Of a DNA stretch of 64,000 nt, positions 43,241 to 55,110 are shown piece by piece. The notes below the pieces were generated by a model that was given only the letters and a program-made list of their open reading frames with translations, was not told the origin of the DNA and made no database searches. The stretch comes from Hericium rajendrae (Eukaryota; Basidiomycota; Agaricomycetes; Russulales; Hericiaceae). Numbering within the stretch: position 1 is the first letter of the stretch; the number at the start of each line of letters is the position of its first letter. The stretch is from the NCBI GenBank assembly GCA_033439255.1, contig CM065878.1:186001-250000 (forward strand). Reading direction: 5' to 3'. Made by a program: the position numbers and the translations under genes.

Positions 43241-43619
43241 ATGTCTCAACCGAGCCCCATCAGCCTGGACAGAATTCATCTTTTCTGTCCTCAAGCCGGA
43301 ATGATTCTGATATCACCCCACCTGAGGCAAGTTTCATCATTACATTATAGAGCCGCATCTTCATCATTGGTACAGTGGCTCCATATTACATCAACATTGA
43401 CCCTTCCATCAGAACTGGACAGGAAGGCCTGGCAGCACCAGGTCCTGACCGGTGAGTGCCTACCCTTCACACCAGACTCAACTGAGCAGACCGAGCCGAT
43501 TAGAAGAAATTGGTGTTTTGCATTGCTTGATTGTGTGGAAGACAGAGGAATTGCAGGAGCTCATCGAGCTCGATATTCAATTACAGAAAACCTCGGAGCT
43601 TTTCTATGAAGAGCAGTAG
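43241..43619 (+). pseudogene. E3: decayed divergent partner of A3
   Basis: ATG 43241 lies 397 bases from A3's start in the opposite direction, as E1 does from A1. Exon 1 ends CTGAG|GCAAGT, a GC-AG type donor. The last exon encodes a short coiled coil (KTEELQELIELDIQLQ) ending TAG 43617-43619, like the end of E1. The middle exon joins are uncertain. Confidence 0.45.
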
Positions 43620-44112
43620 CTAAAATATTCTGGTAGACTCAGTCAACTTATTAGAAGGCTTGGACACTATCCTTAGATTGCAATGGGACATGCTGCGGGT
43701 CATCTTATGTCAGGGTCCTAATCCTAGCTGGAGCTGATCTGACATGCAAACACTCCTCCGAACAGCAACTGTCTTGGGATGTAGGCCACCCCAGTATCAT
43801 GTCTAGAACGATGCTTGGCAAGCGGCTTGTCCCAGAGAACCATCCTTTTGGAAGCATGGCCAGATCCGGCAGGCCATTCTGGCTGTCTGGACAGGACCTC
43901 ACTGACTCGGTCACCATCTAGAACATCACCTGAGTCCTTCGATCTGCCACAGTGTCACATCCACCATAATGACCCAGTGGAACCATAGAAATTGATGCCA
44001 GAGAATTGGTTATAGAGATTGGCATAGCTAGGGAATCATACCCCAGTGTGGTATTGGTATGACCAGGGATGACATAGCTCTGTCGCACTGGATGTTTCAG
44101 TCTGATAAGGGT
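43620..44112. other. CpG-poor intergenic segment
   Basis: No supported gene; a short minus-strand frame (43705-43917) has no recognisable feature. Confidence 0.3.
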
Positions 44113-45216
44113 GTAAGATAGGTGCCGCGCAAATCCAGCACCTTATGTAAGATTATGTAAGGTGGCGTGGGAACCGCCAAATCTGCTGGCACCGACACAT
44201 CTGTACCACGCTGACCTCCCGATGTACAACCACACTCCGCTCGTGAACGCGTGAACCTCCACTTCGACGCGCTCGAGGACTTCGCACGCAAGGAGAAAGC
44301 CACCCTCGTCTGCGAGCGCAGCAAGTTCACACCCCGGCAGTGCATCAAGACACCCCCGGGCGCGTTCTGATACGTACCCCCACCACATGCGCACTAGCTC
44401 TCCCAGAACTCGGCACGCTGCAGCAGCTGCACGGCGGCGGCAAGATGGTACTTTTCAAGAACATCGCGGACGGCGCGCCGCCGTCCCTGTTGCCGCGGCG
44501 ACTTTTTTCGCATAATGGCAGCTGGGGGGGCGTTGCTCGGCACGGCGAGCTCATTCGGGAACCTGCTGGGCACGGCGCGAGCGGCACTGGGCACGACGAG
44601 TGGCTGTCGCAGTTCTTGTTCTACTCGAATGCACTGTCTGCGACGACCCATGCGCGCAGCTTGGTAGAGCTGCCAGAGGATGGTCAGACATTTAAGGAGC
44701 TGTTCATGGGGTTGTCGTTGTCGAATGGGTCTGCATCTGGTCCTGCTGGCGTCGGGCTCTGTGCCCTTTTCATTTCTGAGGGGTGCGGCATGGCTGCTGG
44801 CCTCCTTCCCTTTTTTTAAGTCTATACTGTGTTTTCTCGCTCGACAAACTGCGTTCAATTGCATCACATGACCCGGGCGCTTCGGTCACGTGTGGGCGCT
44901 TAACGGGCGTCTAGTGAGGTCCTACACCGCCAAATGTTCAGAGGTCGAAAATTCGAAAGTGTGCGGGATAGCTCAGAATGCATCGAAAATGAGTTTCCGA
45001 GGTTTCTAGGATGTGTCACGTAGTAAGGCTTATAACTCTACAATGAGGACAGATATCATTGAATTTCTTCCTGGGACTCGTAGCTCTACATCTACAGTCT
45101 CATTGCCAGGAAGCAGAATGGCAAGAATCTGACGGGCGTCGGTGCAGTAGGCGTCGCCGTCGGGCGGCGCGCCTGCTTACATAACACGTGCGGCTTTTGC
45201 GCGGCACCTATCTTAC
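44113..45216. mobile_element. TIR element, 1.1 kb, CpG-rich cargo
   Basis: Left GTAAGATAGGTGCCGCGCAAA (44113) and the reverse complement at 45216 form about 40-base TIRs, both followed inward by TTATGTAAG. Imperfect target copies are TGATAAGGGT (left) and TGAGAAGTGGT (right), of the 9-11 base size seen in MULE or KDZ elements. The interior is CpG-rich, unlike its surroundings. Confidence 0.65.
44340..44819 (+). CDS. Possible captured gene fragment in the TIR element
   Basis: An open frame ends in DEWLSQFLFYSNALSATTHA then EDGQTFKELFMGLSLSNG, which looks like real helical protein. An overlapping minus-strand frame of 157 codons is also open, so the call is weak. No domain recognised. Confidence 0.25.
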   Translation: MHQDTPGRVLIRTPTTCALALPELGTLQQLHGGGKMVLFKNIADGAPPSLLPRRLFSHNGSWGGVARHGELIREPAGHGASGTGHDEWLSQFLFYSNALSATTHARSLVELPEDGQTFKELFMGLSLSNGSASGPAGVGLCALFISEGCGMAAGLLPFF

Positions 45217-45489
45217 CTGAGAAGTGGTAATGGACATTGCAATCACTGGGGGACAATAACCAGACCATGTACAATTTTGGATTCAAATGATAGGATAGCG
45301 TCAACTGTCAGATCCGAGGGAGGTGTATATCATCATAAGCCAGAATGGAGGTCCTTTCGGTAACAGGGTGAATAATCACAGATGACATTTGATCCAGCAA
45401 AATGACAAGACAACACGTGAGGTACAGGTACATGTGGTGACGGAATTGCATAATGCAAGCCAGGCTCCCCTGCAACTTCCTCATCCCCT

Positions 45490-47372
45490 CTAATCCTCTG
45501 CTGTCAACGGAGACTGCACAGAGTCCCATTCCACATCTGCAAGGGTTTGCAAGGCCTTCACCTGGCTGACTGTGATTGCACAGTTCTGCATAACAAGAGT
45601 GAGCCGTGTCCCAAGCACTGCATGGTGATAGGCCAGGGATTGCTTGAGAATGTAGCCAACAGCGTAAGAAGGACGAGGGGCAAGAAATTCACAATTTTCA
45701 ATCCTCAGATGCTCAGTATCAAAATCCACTTCTGAAAAATGGATTTGGGTGACATTTCTGAAGAGATGTGGGAAGTCCGGGGGTATCATTTCTTGGACTT
45801 CATTGTGCTCTAGCTTCGGCATGTACGAGCAGGGGGCAGCAAGTGCCATGCATAATGTGCAGCCAATGTCGCCCTTGACAGATACAGTGTGAATATTGGT
45901 GTAACTGGCAAAATGGGAGATCCAGTTGCTCGACCGCAGGTTCTCGTGGCTGGACTTGTGGGCCCAGTTTAAACCGTGATCCTTGCTCGACTCCATGATC
46001 AGGTGTCAGATGGAGACCTTAGTCTCTGGGCTTGGACAATGGTCCAAGGGCTTGAGGAGGTGCCTGTGCAATACTCCCTCAGACCTCCTGCAGGTGACAT
46101 GGGCGACCACACGTGCACACAAGAGATCTGAACTGCCAGGGGGATAGTCCATGTCTTGAGGGAGAGGGACATTGGCTCAGAAAAACAGGTCCCAGGACTC
46201 AGATGATGAGACAGGCTTGACTCACATTGTCATAGGATAAGGTGCAACGTGGTTATTGAGAAAATGGGTCATGGTGGAAAAATTGTCCACCTCAGGGGCA
46301 TAGCCTAGGATGAAGACATTGCATAAGGGAGGTATGTGGACATGCTGGATGACATTGCCGATGTGGAGGAATGAATTTGATTCACATGTGAAGTGACAGA
46401 GATGAGTCAGTTGGACCATGGGCACATCCAGAGGGGAATCAGGCTGGGAAGGGAAGCAGTGAGACATGAACAATGTCTCTAGTGCACACATTTGAGATAA
46501 AGCAAGGATGAGATCGACAAAGGCCTTCTCGGGGAGCGGACCAGCAGCAGGGGGTGGCTCATGCTCAGATTCAGTGTAGGGAATGCCATCATGTTCAGAA
46601 TCAATGTTCATAACATCGCTAATTGATGTGAAGTGATTATTTATGTGCAATTTGGTGAGGTTGTGCATGAATGATGCAGACCATGTCGGGACAAGATAAT
46701 GTAGCATCATCATGCGGAGTGAAGGCGCTTGCTCTTCAAAGAGGTCTGCGAGGAGGATACCCACATGGCCACTCCGTAACTGGACTACAAGAAATACTGA
46801 TTCCAAGATCGGCACTGGATGGACCAGAGATCAAATCAGGTTGAAGGAACCTGAGATAAAGTTGACAAGGGAAAGACGGTGGATGCAATGCATGCATTGC
46901 ATCAGGAGTGCAACGGTATGCAGGGTGGAGATGTTATGCCTCCAATATACATCCCTGTAGGACAGGGGCAGTGAGTGGGAGCATTCCACCAGGGCTTCTC
47001 TCCAGGGCTAAGATAATCCTGTGCAAATATTTGTCCACAGGCTGGCATCCTGTAATGCAGTGACTCAGAGAAAGGTGCAGGTATGCATGATGTGAAGCCA
47101 CCCCAGGCCTTTCATGGATGCTGGCTCATTAGCAGCGCAGAAGTGCAAGATACAATTTTGCAATTCAATGGGGATGCAGGCAAGAGGTGATAGTGTATTT
47201 TGCCTGGTGCAGATGGCAGTGCGGTCTGTCCTCAGTCTTCGGATGATGTTGCCCATGCCATGCGGGTCGTTGCCATAGGCACGGACAGCAATGAGCTCTC
47301 CATCTACATTTTTGATTAATTCATCCAGCCAACGTTGCTCTCACTCGATGTCATGCAGGTCGGTGTGCATGA
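45490..47372 (-). pseudogene. Decayed paralogue of the F-box gene
   Basis: Segments align along the 3000-4927 protein: CIPIELQNCILHFCAANEP with GLGWLHIMHTC (F-box, near 47190), LADLFEEQAPSLRMM and FMSHCFPSQPDSP (46.2-46.8 kb), and YAVGYILKQSLAYHHAVLGTR (45.6 kb). Frames are broken at several places, including a TGA in DIE*EQRW near 47340. The sequence is CpG-poor. Confidence 0.85.
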
Positions 47373-47617
47373 GGATCCTGTAACAGGGATGTGAGACACT
47401 ACCATTCATGGACAACGGATCGAGAGCAGACTTGCATTGTACTGTCAGACATGGTGTTCTTTTCAATGCACAGATATTTGGTAACAAAGAGAAAAATGGG
47501 AATTGAGGGGAGGAGGACTAAGTACACAAAGTGTCCGGCTTACACACAAGGGAGAATAATAGTCACACTACGTTACATTGACATGACCGGGCTGGCAGTT
47601 ATGGACCATCAAAACTA

Positions 47618-48491
47618 AGGCTCCAACCATTTTATCTACATTTACTGAAAATTCTAAAAAAAAATGGTAAATAGTGTGTAGATAGTAAATAGATAGTAAA
47701 TAAACAGTATAAATGGTTGAAGAAGTGTTCAAATTATTTGAGCCTGAGCAAGGCTATATCTCAGCCTTTGCAAGGATGAGCTCATTTATTACTAAAAAAT
47801 TGAGAATTGAGTTTTAATAAATACAAAATAATACAAAACAGCAAAAGGATTATATGCAAGACAAGCAATAACAGAAAAGCCTTGGTGGTTTTTCTGCTTT
47901 GTGTATCAGAGAAGACTGCTTGTTATCTTTTCAATGACTAAGTAAGCTATCAATATAGCAGATATAAAACTCAGAAGATGAAAAATTGAGAAAGTCTATA
48001 TATTGAGAAGATATGTAGACTATGAGAAATAGAATTGAACAATATAAACATACAGCAAACAAACATCAGATGTTATAATTAGCAAGAGTATAATGACTCA
48101 GAGAATTTTGCTACATTTTAGGATTGAAACTCTTGCAGCTATCTTGCTCCTATTGATAACAAGCACAAGAATATCCATTGGATTGACCTTATTGTTAGAT
48201 GTGTCCTGCAATGCAAACCATCAATGCTCTTCAGAGTGTTTTTCATGTTCTTGAAATAAATATGCTCAAAAAACACTAAATCAGTCTATATAAACACTAA
48301 AATCACAGAGTATAGATGACTTATATATTGGTTCCTGACCATTCTAGCACCTTATTAGCACTAATAACCGATACCCTTTACTCTTTACTTTACTATATAT
48401 TTTATGTTTTCAAGGCACCCTGTAAATAAATAGTAAAATGAAACAGTAAAAACCATTTATACACAGTAAATAAACAAAATAGTTGGAGCCT
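47618..48491. mobile_element. MITE, 874 bp, TIR AGGCTCCAAC, TA duplication
   Basis: Left AGGCTCCAACCATTTT (47618) mirrors the right end AAAATAGTTGGAGCCT (48491). TA flanks both ends (47616-47617 and 48492-48493). The interior is AT-rich with TTTACT/AGTAAA repeats near each end and no coding capacity. The TA target suggests a Tc1/mariner-type helper. Confidence 0.7.
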
Positions 48492-48522
48492 TAACTGGTC
48501 CTCCATCTCTTCGTCTCTCACC

Positions 48523-49086
48523 TTACATCACCCACGCATGACGACCGTCTCTTTCTCGCGCTACTCTTTTGTGGATTTTTCGGGCTCCACTGCCTCGGAG
48601 AGCTTACCTGGTCTGATCGCGTTCAGTCTCGCGACTGGCGCAAGGTCGTCATTGCGAACCACTGCCCGTGTCGACCGTACAAGCTTTCACTACGTCCTAC
48701 CAGCGCACAAGGCCGACCGCTTCTTCGAAGGCAGCACAATTGTCATCGCCAAACGGGACGGGGCGCTCGACCCTCACTGCCTCTTCACTGACTATCTTGC
48801 GTCGCGTGACCACCTATTTCCCATCACACCTGCTCTTTGGCTGAAGGCTGATGGCAGCGTACCCACGCGCGCGTGGTTCCTCACGCGCTTGCATGCGCAC
48901 ATGCCCAAATCCATTGGCGGCCACTCCTTGCGCTCCGGGGGTGCGACTTTTTTTGCTTCACAGGGCTGGCCGGATGACCGCATACAAGCGCTCGGCAGAT
49001 GGAGCTCGGATGCCTTCCGGATATATATTCGGAAGAATCCTGTCATCTTGCAGGCCTTGCTTGATGCTCGGACTACCAGCGCGTGA
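48523..49086 (+). pseudogene. Tyrosine recombinase (Ngaro/Crypton-type), C-terminal catalytic domain
   Basis: Two frames carry one domain: upstream LFLALLFCGFFGLHCLGELTW (from 48550), then after a frame change near 48660 the frame VDRTSFHYVLPAHKADRFF to ARTTSA. The distal box GGHSLRSGGATFFASQGWPDD (H-x-x-R) and the YIRKNP tyrosine are present. The first catalytic arginine, expected in GLxRLGELT, is cysteine (TGC for CGC), again a CpG change. Frameshift plus lost arginine mean it is inactive. Confidence 0.8.
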
Positions 49087-49163
49087 CCGTTATCACTTCT
49101 TCCTACACCACCAACCACCCCTCCTCTTAGCCGTCTTCATACGCTTTCTAATATGCTTTCTAT

Positions 49164-49864
49164 GGTCTCTTGTCACGCGCTCGTCAATGCAGTCCCTTTG
49201 TCCGGGCACCTCCTTCGGGGGGCGCCGTTATGCCCTATCTCTCCTGCTGGAGCACCCAAAATGCCGCGCCTCGACTCCACTTCGGTCCCCGACCATCGTA
49301 CGCTCGCCGCGCGAGGTGTGGAACCTTTGTCGGGAGTGACGCGCTGACTGCGGCTGTCTGTTGCTTTGGTCAGCGTGTCTCGGAACCTCCTGCCACGACG
49401 CGGGAGGTTTAAGAGCTGAGCGCTGAGAAACTGCTTGTTCCCTAGCCTCTCTTTTCTCCTCCCAGGTTCGTATCCTCGCGCTTGAGGAGTCCCGCACTGC
49501 ATGCTGACTGACTGTCTTCTCCTCGCAGAGTCTTGAGCAGCTTTTTCGAGCTCCCACCGCGTCCTCCCTTTTCGCTTTTCGAACACCTTCGATTTCTCGC
49601 TTTCCGACCGACTTCGCCTCTTATTATTCACACGATCGCTTCGACGCCTGTACGCACGCTTTCGTGAATGCTTTCCCAGCACGGACAATTTTTCTTTTTA
49701 CGTACTCGCTAATTATTTCCTCCATTGTAATTTTTGACCGCCGTCTCGTCGCCTCTGTTCTCGCGCATTGTCTCTGCTGTATTTCCTGCCTCATCTTGTC
49801 GCTCCCGCTGTTTGTATGTCGGTCTCTTGTCACGCGCTCGTCAATGCAGTCCCTTTGTCCGGGC
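49164..49864 (+). repeat. 44-base direct repeats flanking 613 bases (split direct repeat end)
   Basis: 49164-49207 and 49821-49864 are identical, from GGTCTCTTGTCACG to TTTGTCCGGGC. Placed just after a tyrosine recombinase, this is the B1-A2-B2 layout of Ngaro/DIRS-type elements, whose A1 would lie at the missing 5' end. Confidence 0.65.
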
Positions 49865-50712
49865 CCCCCGTGTTACGTGACTGTTATATATGACGGTAAT
49901 GTTAGATGAACTCAACACCAACATGGAATGAAGTTGTGTAGGGCCCTCCAGATGCCGATCTGCGGGGCGCGAACGGTATGCGATACCTAGTTTGCCAATA
50001 TTACGGGTTTAGAACTAGTTTGCGTCGCCGTCGTTTGGCAGGCTCGCGCTCGAATCACCTCGGGTCGCCGCAATCACAGGTGGGGGCGGGCAATTCGCAC
50101 TGCGGCTGCATGATATGTTACAAGGAAGGGAAAAGGAGGAAAGGGAGTCGCACATACGATCCAACTCCGTGCCAGCAACACTCTACAAGGGCATTACCCC
50201 GATCGCACAGGCTCTGCGAGAATGTCGTCCACCTGCTCGACACGGCATTTGGTGACGCCAATCGACGTTTCTTGCCTCCGGCTGTGGCTGGGATTCGGGT
50301 CCGAGCTGCTGTAACATCTCAGAGCGCCCACTCGTCGCGCTCTGTGAATGGCTCCGCATGAGCAGCACCGTCAGACAGACGATCCTGAGGCACGAAGGTT
50401 GAGTCCTGGCTACTCTGCCTCTGGGAGACTAGAATCCAGCCGGCGAGTGAAGCCACCCGTCACCGAGCTGCACCATTCCTCAGGCGCCTCAGCCCAAAGC
50501 TGAGCCAAGCCTCTTGTGAACGCAGGCGGGCTCTGAATGGGGATCGCCGCGTTCCGTCACAGTTGAAATATTCATACCATATTTGAACCTAAGATTTCAG
50601 CCTGTGACGTGACAGCTGTGGCGGCGCATTTCCAACGCTGGCTTGAAATGCTCACCTCACTACTCGGTGACCTGTTCTTATCGTACTCACTGTGCACAGT
50701 TCCTTACTGATC
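49865..50712. other. Intergenic, possible relics
   Basis: Frames at 49978-50361 contain CENVVHLLDTAFGD, which could be part of a gene, but the overlapping frames are equally open and no structure could be built. Confidence 0.3.
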
Positions 50713-52533
50713 ATGAGCGGTGAGTACGCCTTATCGTTTGTCAATTGGCCTCAGGTTCCAAGTCTGCAGGGCGGGGACGCCGACGAGCACTTGTGGACTC
50801 GTCAGGAAAGCCTTATACACAAGAGCAGCGAGCAGCGATGGATCGCACGAACGTTTTGCAAAAGCGGTGCATGATATTTCTTGTGTCGAAACTACATGGT
50901 CTCTGACAGTTGCAGTACTTTTATTAGGAACTATCATGCGAAGCAGAAGCGCAAGTCTGCACCACCGTCCATGCGAACCTTCAAGCTCGTTACGCCTGAA
51001 GACATTTGTGCCAAGGTACAAATGGCGGAGGAAAGGCAATCTAAGCGTGTCCGTACGACATCACCCACCATTATCCCGCCAACTCCATCCTCGCACGAGC
51101 TCATCTACTTCATGCATCCGCTGCTCCCTGACGCCGTGCAGGTTCTACCCGATGCCATCGAGCCTCTTCGGGATGCCCTGATGCTTGTTCAACAGTGGCT
51201 TCAGGAGCATGATCTTCAGTGGCTTTGGGATCGTGCTGACTTCAATGATGGCATTGCTGTGCTTCTGGACAAGGTCCGTTCCCAGATTCATGGCCCGTTG
51301 TGGCAGGGTGGGGCAGATGGTTATGCTGCAACGAAGGTCGCACAAGAAGATTATAAGGCAGTGTTTGCTCAGGGTCAATTCTTCTGGGATCTTCTTGAAT
51401 CTGCCATTCTTCGCAGTGTGCCAGACCGCTCCGTGGCTTGGCAACAGTTTGACTGGATACGCAAACATATGGGGGATATGTTATCTGCAACAAGGATGCC
51501 AGCAGCCCACATTGAATTAGAAGTCAAGCGGTGGCTGGACAAGGGGAATCAAGTCCCTGTGCTCAAGAAAACAGTATGTTTCCTTTTTTCCTTACGTTCA
51601 GTGAATGTGCACTACTGATAATGTGCTTAGGCTAAATTCGAAGAAACCTTCATGATTGGATTCTGTCGAGGGGCAGACGTCAGCCGCCTGCGTCCCGGTC
51701 GCATGCTGAACGATGAAATCATCAATTATTTTGCAGAGAAATGGCGAGGGATCTGGCACGACAACCTTATCGTGGGCACTGACTTTATGCCCACTTATCT
51801 TTCCAATTCCCCACCTGCAAATGCATCACGTCTATTGCGTTATCGTGGACTGAAGGTCAGCTTCAACATTCTTGTTTCTGCTTGTGCATTATATTTACTC
51901 TGTAACAGGAAACCGTCATTGCTCTGGGTGTCATGCCGTACAAACGTATCTTTTTTCCCATTCATCTACCGCAAGAGGAGCACTGGATCCTGGCTCTGAT
52001 CGACTTTGAGATGCATCGCATTGCGGTGTATGATAGCTTGCGAAGCGACAGGGAACAGCAACTGGGAAAATTGGATGTGAATTCCCTTGGGCAAGCAAGA
52101 CGCGGGCCAATTGTGAAGGTATGATTAAGGTTTACCGTCTTGATATCGTATTCATGGATTCATGAACAGAATCTTGTGTGGTTGGTGGACTATATCTATG
52201 AGTATCTGAGAACTTCCCACAAGTTGCTCGCGATGGTAGATTGGAATCAGTGGTCACTGGAGCCGCACGCTGTGGTACGCTGCGTTGACTTACTTATAAA
52301 TGTCTTACTTATGCAGTAACTAGTGCCCAAAACAGTCAAACTCATTTGACTGTGGCATCTTTCTCCTCACGTTTATGCTGCATCTGATCCACGGGGGTCT
52401 GAATAACGTCAACGTCCCTGCAAAGTTCAGACTTACCTTTGACCGGCCTCGTGATCTCACCGGTGTCCGCCTTCTTCTTCTGGAGGAGATGTTGGAAGAT
52501 CGCAAAGGCCTTGCATGTGAACCTGATGTATAG
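50713..52533 (+). CDS. Ulp1-like cysteine protease (C48 family)
   Basis: Likely cleaves SUMO or a SUMO-like protein (family knowledge). Exons 50713-50719, 50755-50866, 50928-51573, 51631-51855, 51909-52118, 52170-52274 and 52324-52533 join in frame (1,515 bases, 504 residues). The N-terminus is basic (SAGRGRRRALVDSSGKPYT). The C48 domain holds GRMLNDEIINYFAEKW, the catalytic His in EEHWILALIDF, Asp in VYDSL, and QSNSFDCGIF with the catalytic Cys. The acceptor at 52323, two AGs beyond the nearer TATGCAG, is the one that puts the Cys box in frame. All triad residues are intact. Such genes often travel with transposons in these fungi; no TIR was found around this one. Confidence 0.87.
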
Positions 52534-53846
52534 ATTTACCCACCAATTTATCTGTTCCCATTTCATGTCACCCTTTCGCTGCTGCGATGATTGTCATCTA
52601 AGCTTTTTTTTCCTTCTTTGGTACATATTTTTCAGCTGTCACTCGACAACCTCCCACATTCAAGCGTAAGTTTGAACTTTTGAAGGATCATTTATATCAT
52701 CATACTCAATATCTAAACATATTAGGCATCCATCCATTTCACTGGCCCGCCCTCAGAAGTGATATAAGTATCATTGATTGTCTCGGTGTTGGCTCGGTCT
52801 GGCTCGGTCTATGGTAGCTCGCTGCTCGGTGCCGGTGAGGTGGTACTGTAGTGGATTGATCGGTGTGGATCGACTGTGTGTAAAGTGTGACTAAGCACAC
52901 TCCCGTCTGGCCCTCGATGTGATTTTGATGTCAGGGCTCCAGCGCCGGTTTGCAGCCGTTTACAAATCCATAGGCCCCCCTCGGCAGAAGTTGATAGATA
53001 TCGCAGCGTACGTCGGACATTCAACATACAGGTGGAGCTTGATTCTAGCTCGCACCTGGCCAACCGGTGGCAACGGCAGCACGGCAGGAGGGGCGGGGCA
53101 TGATCTGGCACGGTCATAAGCGATTTCCGACCTTCGCCGACTCAAACGCGATCTCTATACCTTACATTCTCGGGAAGGCCTATCGATTTGTAAACGGCTG
53201 TGACCTCAAAAAGAGGGTCGGATCAATGTAATTACCTTGCTTGCCAAGGTTTCTTGCACACTCGTAAATTATTATAGCGCCCAATCCGATGCAGACGACA
53301 GCTAAGACACGGCTACAAACACCGCATTAGCGCCGTTGCTTCACGGCCGCAAAGGCAGTATGCTGACTCGCATCAGTAGTCCTCTCACATCATATCATCG
53401 CAAGCCAAATTTCCCGATCGTACAGTGTGCATTCCCGCACAACAGCAGATCTCCTTTTACCAAGAGATCACATGTGAGTGAACAGCACTGTGTGGACCCA
53501 TGTAAATCTACGGAGTAAGTGCACCGAGGCCAATGCTTCAACGATTCCGCGTACTACGTAGTCAGTGCTCAGACAGGTTTCGAATGACGCTCGGTCGATG
53601 AACAATACAGTAAGTACACCTGTATGCTTTGTACATAACAGTGTTCTGATACTCGCGGCAGTAATATGGTACTTCGACTCGTGGAGACCGCAAGATAAGG
53701 CAGATCAATCTAAGCTTACTACAGGCCGGAAAAAGGCAGGTCACTGAGCTATGCGCCCCCGGAAAGATTTCGAAGTCATCGTCATCGAGATGAGTAAGAA
53801 CTACACCGGCACCGCGCCCATTAAGCCGGCATCCCGCCATGCTTAC
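52534..53846. other. Intergenic, no supported gene
   Basis: Short frames on both strands only. The stretch near 52780-52900 is rich in TGGCTCGGTCT-type repeats. Confidence 0.35.
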
Positions 53847-54183
53847 ACAGGACCCATGAATATCCCACCAAAGGTCCCGTCGGGATGCTGACGGAAAAGG
53901 CCCAAAAATCGTCCAAGCTGGGATCCTGGTGCGGACGAAAGGGCCAGAATGTCGGCCGAGGTCCGATCGAAACCGCTACGAATATGGGGCCCCTTGGCCC
54001 AGCTCCCATCCTTGGTGCGGACGGACATCCGGTGCTGAGGGCAGAAACATGGCAGAAAGCACAATTCTTACAACCTATCGTTGGTTTCAATGTTCGATCC
54101 CTTCGTGCGGCCACAATTGGGATTTTGCGCTGACGGAAGGGCAAAATTTGGATGCAATCTCTAAGCGCATATTCATGGGTCCT
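53847..54183. mobile_element. MITE candidate with CAGGACCCATGAATAT TIR
   Basis: CAGGACCCATGAATAT at 53848 is the reverse complement of the end at 54183. GCTTA occurs near both ends but with three extra bases on the left, so the target duplication is unsure. Confidence 0.5.
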
Positions 54184-54869
54184 GCTTATGTAGAATTATC
54201 ATTCCGTGTCAGAGGCGGTACAAGCCGAAGCGCTCGTGATTTGATTTGATTAGATACTGTTTTTTTTCGTACGTAAGGTGCTTGTTGTGCAATTGAAGCC
54301 CCCTGCTACCCTGGACCCTTGCGCTGCTCGTCAGCCGATTCCAACAGCTTACACGCCCAACAACACTCGCTCGCAGACTCTGCACCGTCGACAATACGGA
54401 CGACGATGTTTTGTGCCCGTGGCAGACACGACACCATGGTACCTCATCTTGCTCGTATCCACACGTTGTGCGGCCATGGAGCGATCTCTGTGACCAGTCC
54501 GTGACCCCCTGCGCGTAAGCTCTGTGCATCTTCCAGCTTCTTGCACTTTCTCGCCCGACGAGTCACGACATCAACTCACACATGACTCGGCCTTCAACAA
54601 TCTCGTGCGTACCCCAGCACCTCGCGCGAGCTTGCCATCTCGTAGAAATATACCTGATAACGCACCCACGGGCTCACAGCAATGCGCGCACGGTCTGGAC
54701 AACGCGCATCATGCCAACAATGCGTACACGACGTTGCTCGAGACGACTCGAGCAACGTGCTGGTGTTTCCATCATCGTGCGCATATTCTCCGGTTCCCCG
54801 TGACTCCCTCCAGCTCCCACATACCTCGACCGATGCCGAGCACTTCATCACCATCACTGTCGATCATAA

Positions 54870-55110
54870 TGACGCGCAAGAGGAAACTTGACGACAATGC
54901 GGATGACTGGGGGAGGCTTGACCACTGCGGTGCCATGGCTCTCGAGGCGCGCGCCAGTAAACCTCTCCAATAACTGACATGTAGGTCACACGTGAAGCTT
55001 ATTGAATGTGCCATGAAAGTGAGTAAGGTACACAGCACAACTGTTTGAGGAAAATGAGTCTCCGGATGTGGATTCTACCATGGGCATAGGAAGCATACAC
55101 TATGATGTAA
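54870..55110 (+). pseudogene. Short gene fragment (MTRKRKLDD start)
   Basis: An ATG frame MTRKRKLDDNADDWGRLDHC ends at GCCAG|GTAAAC; after a short intron-like gap the next stretch encodes HVKLIECAMK, and LFEENESPDVDSTMG with GIGSIHYD before a GTAAGT donor (55107). The intron lengths (28 and 17 bases) are too short, so it is probably a damaged gene start. Function unknown. Confidence 0.3.

Noticed and set aside
44394-44867. 157-codon minus-strand frame
   Set aside because: Overlaps an equally open plus-strand frame in a GC-rich island; no motif.
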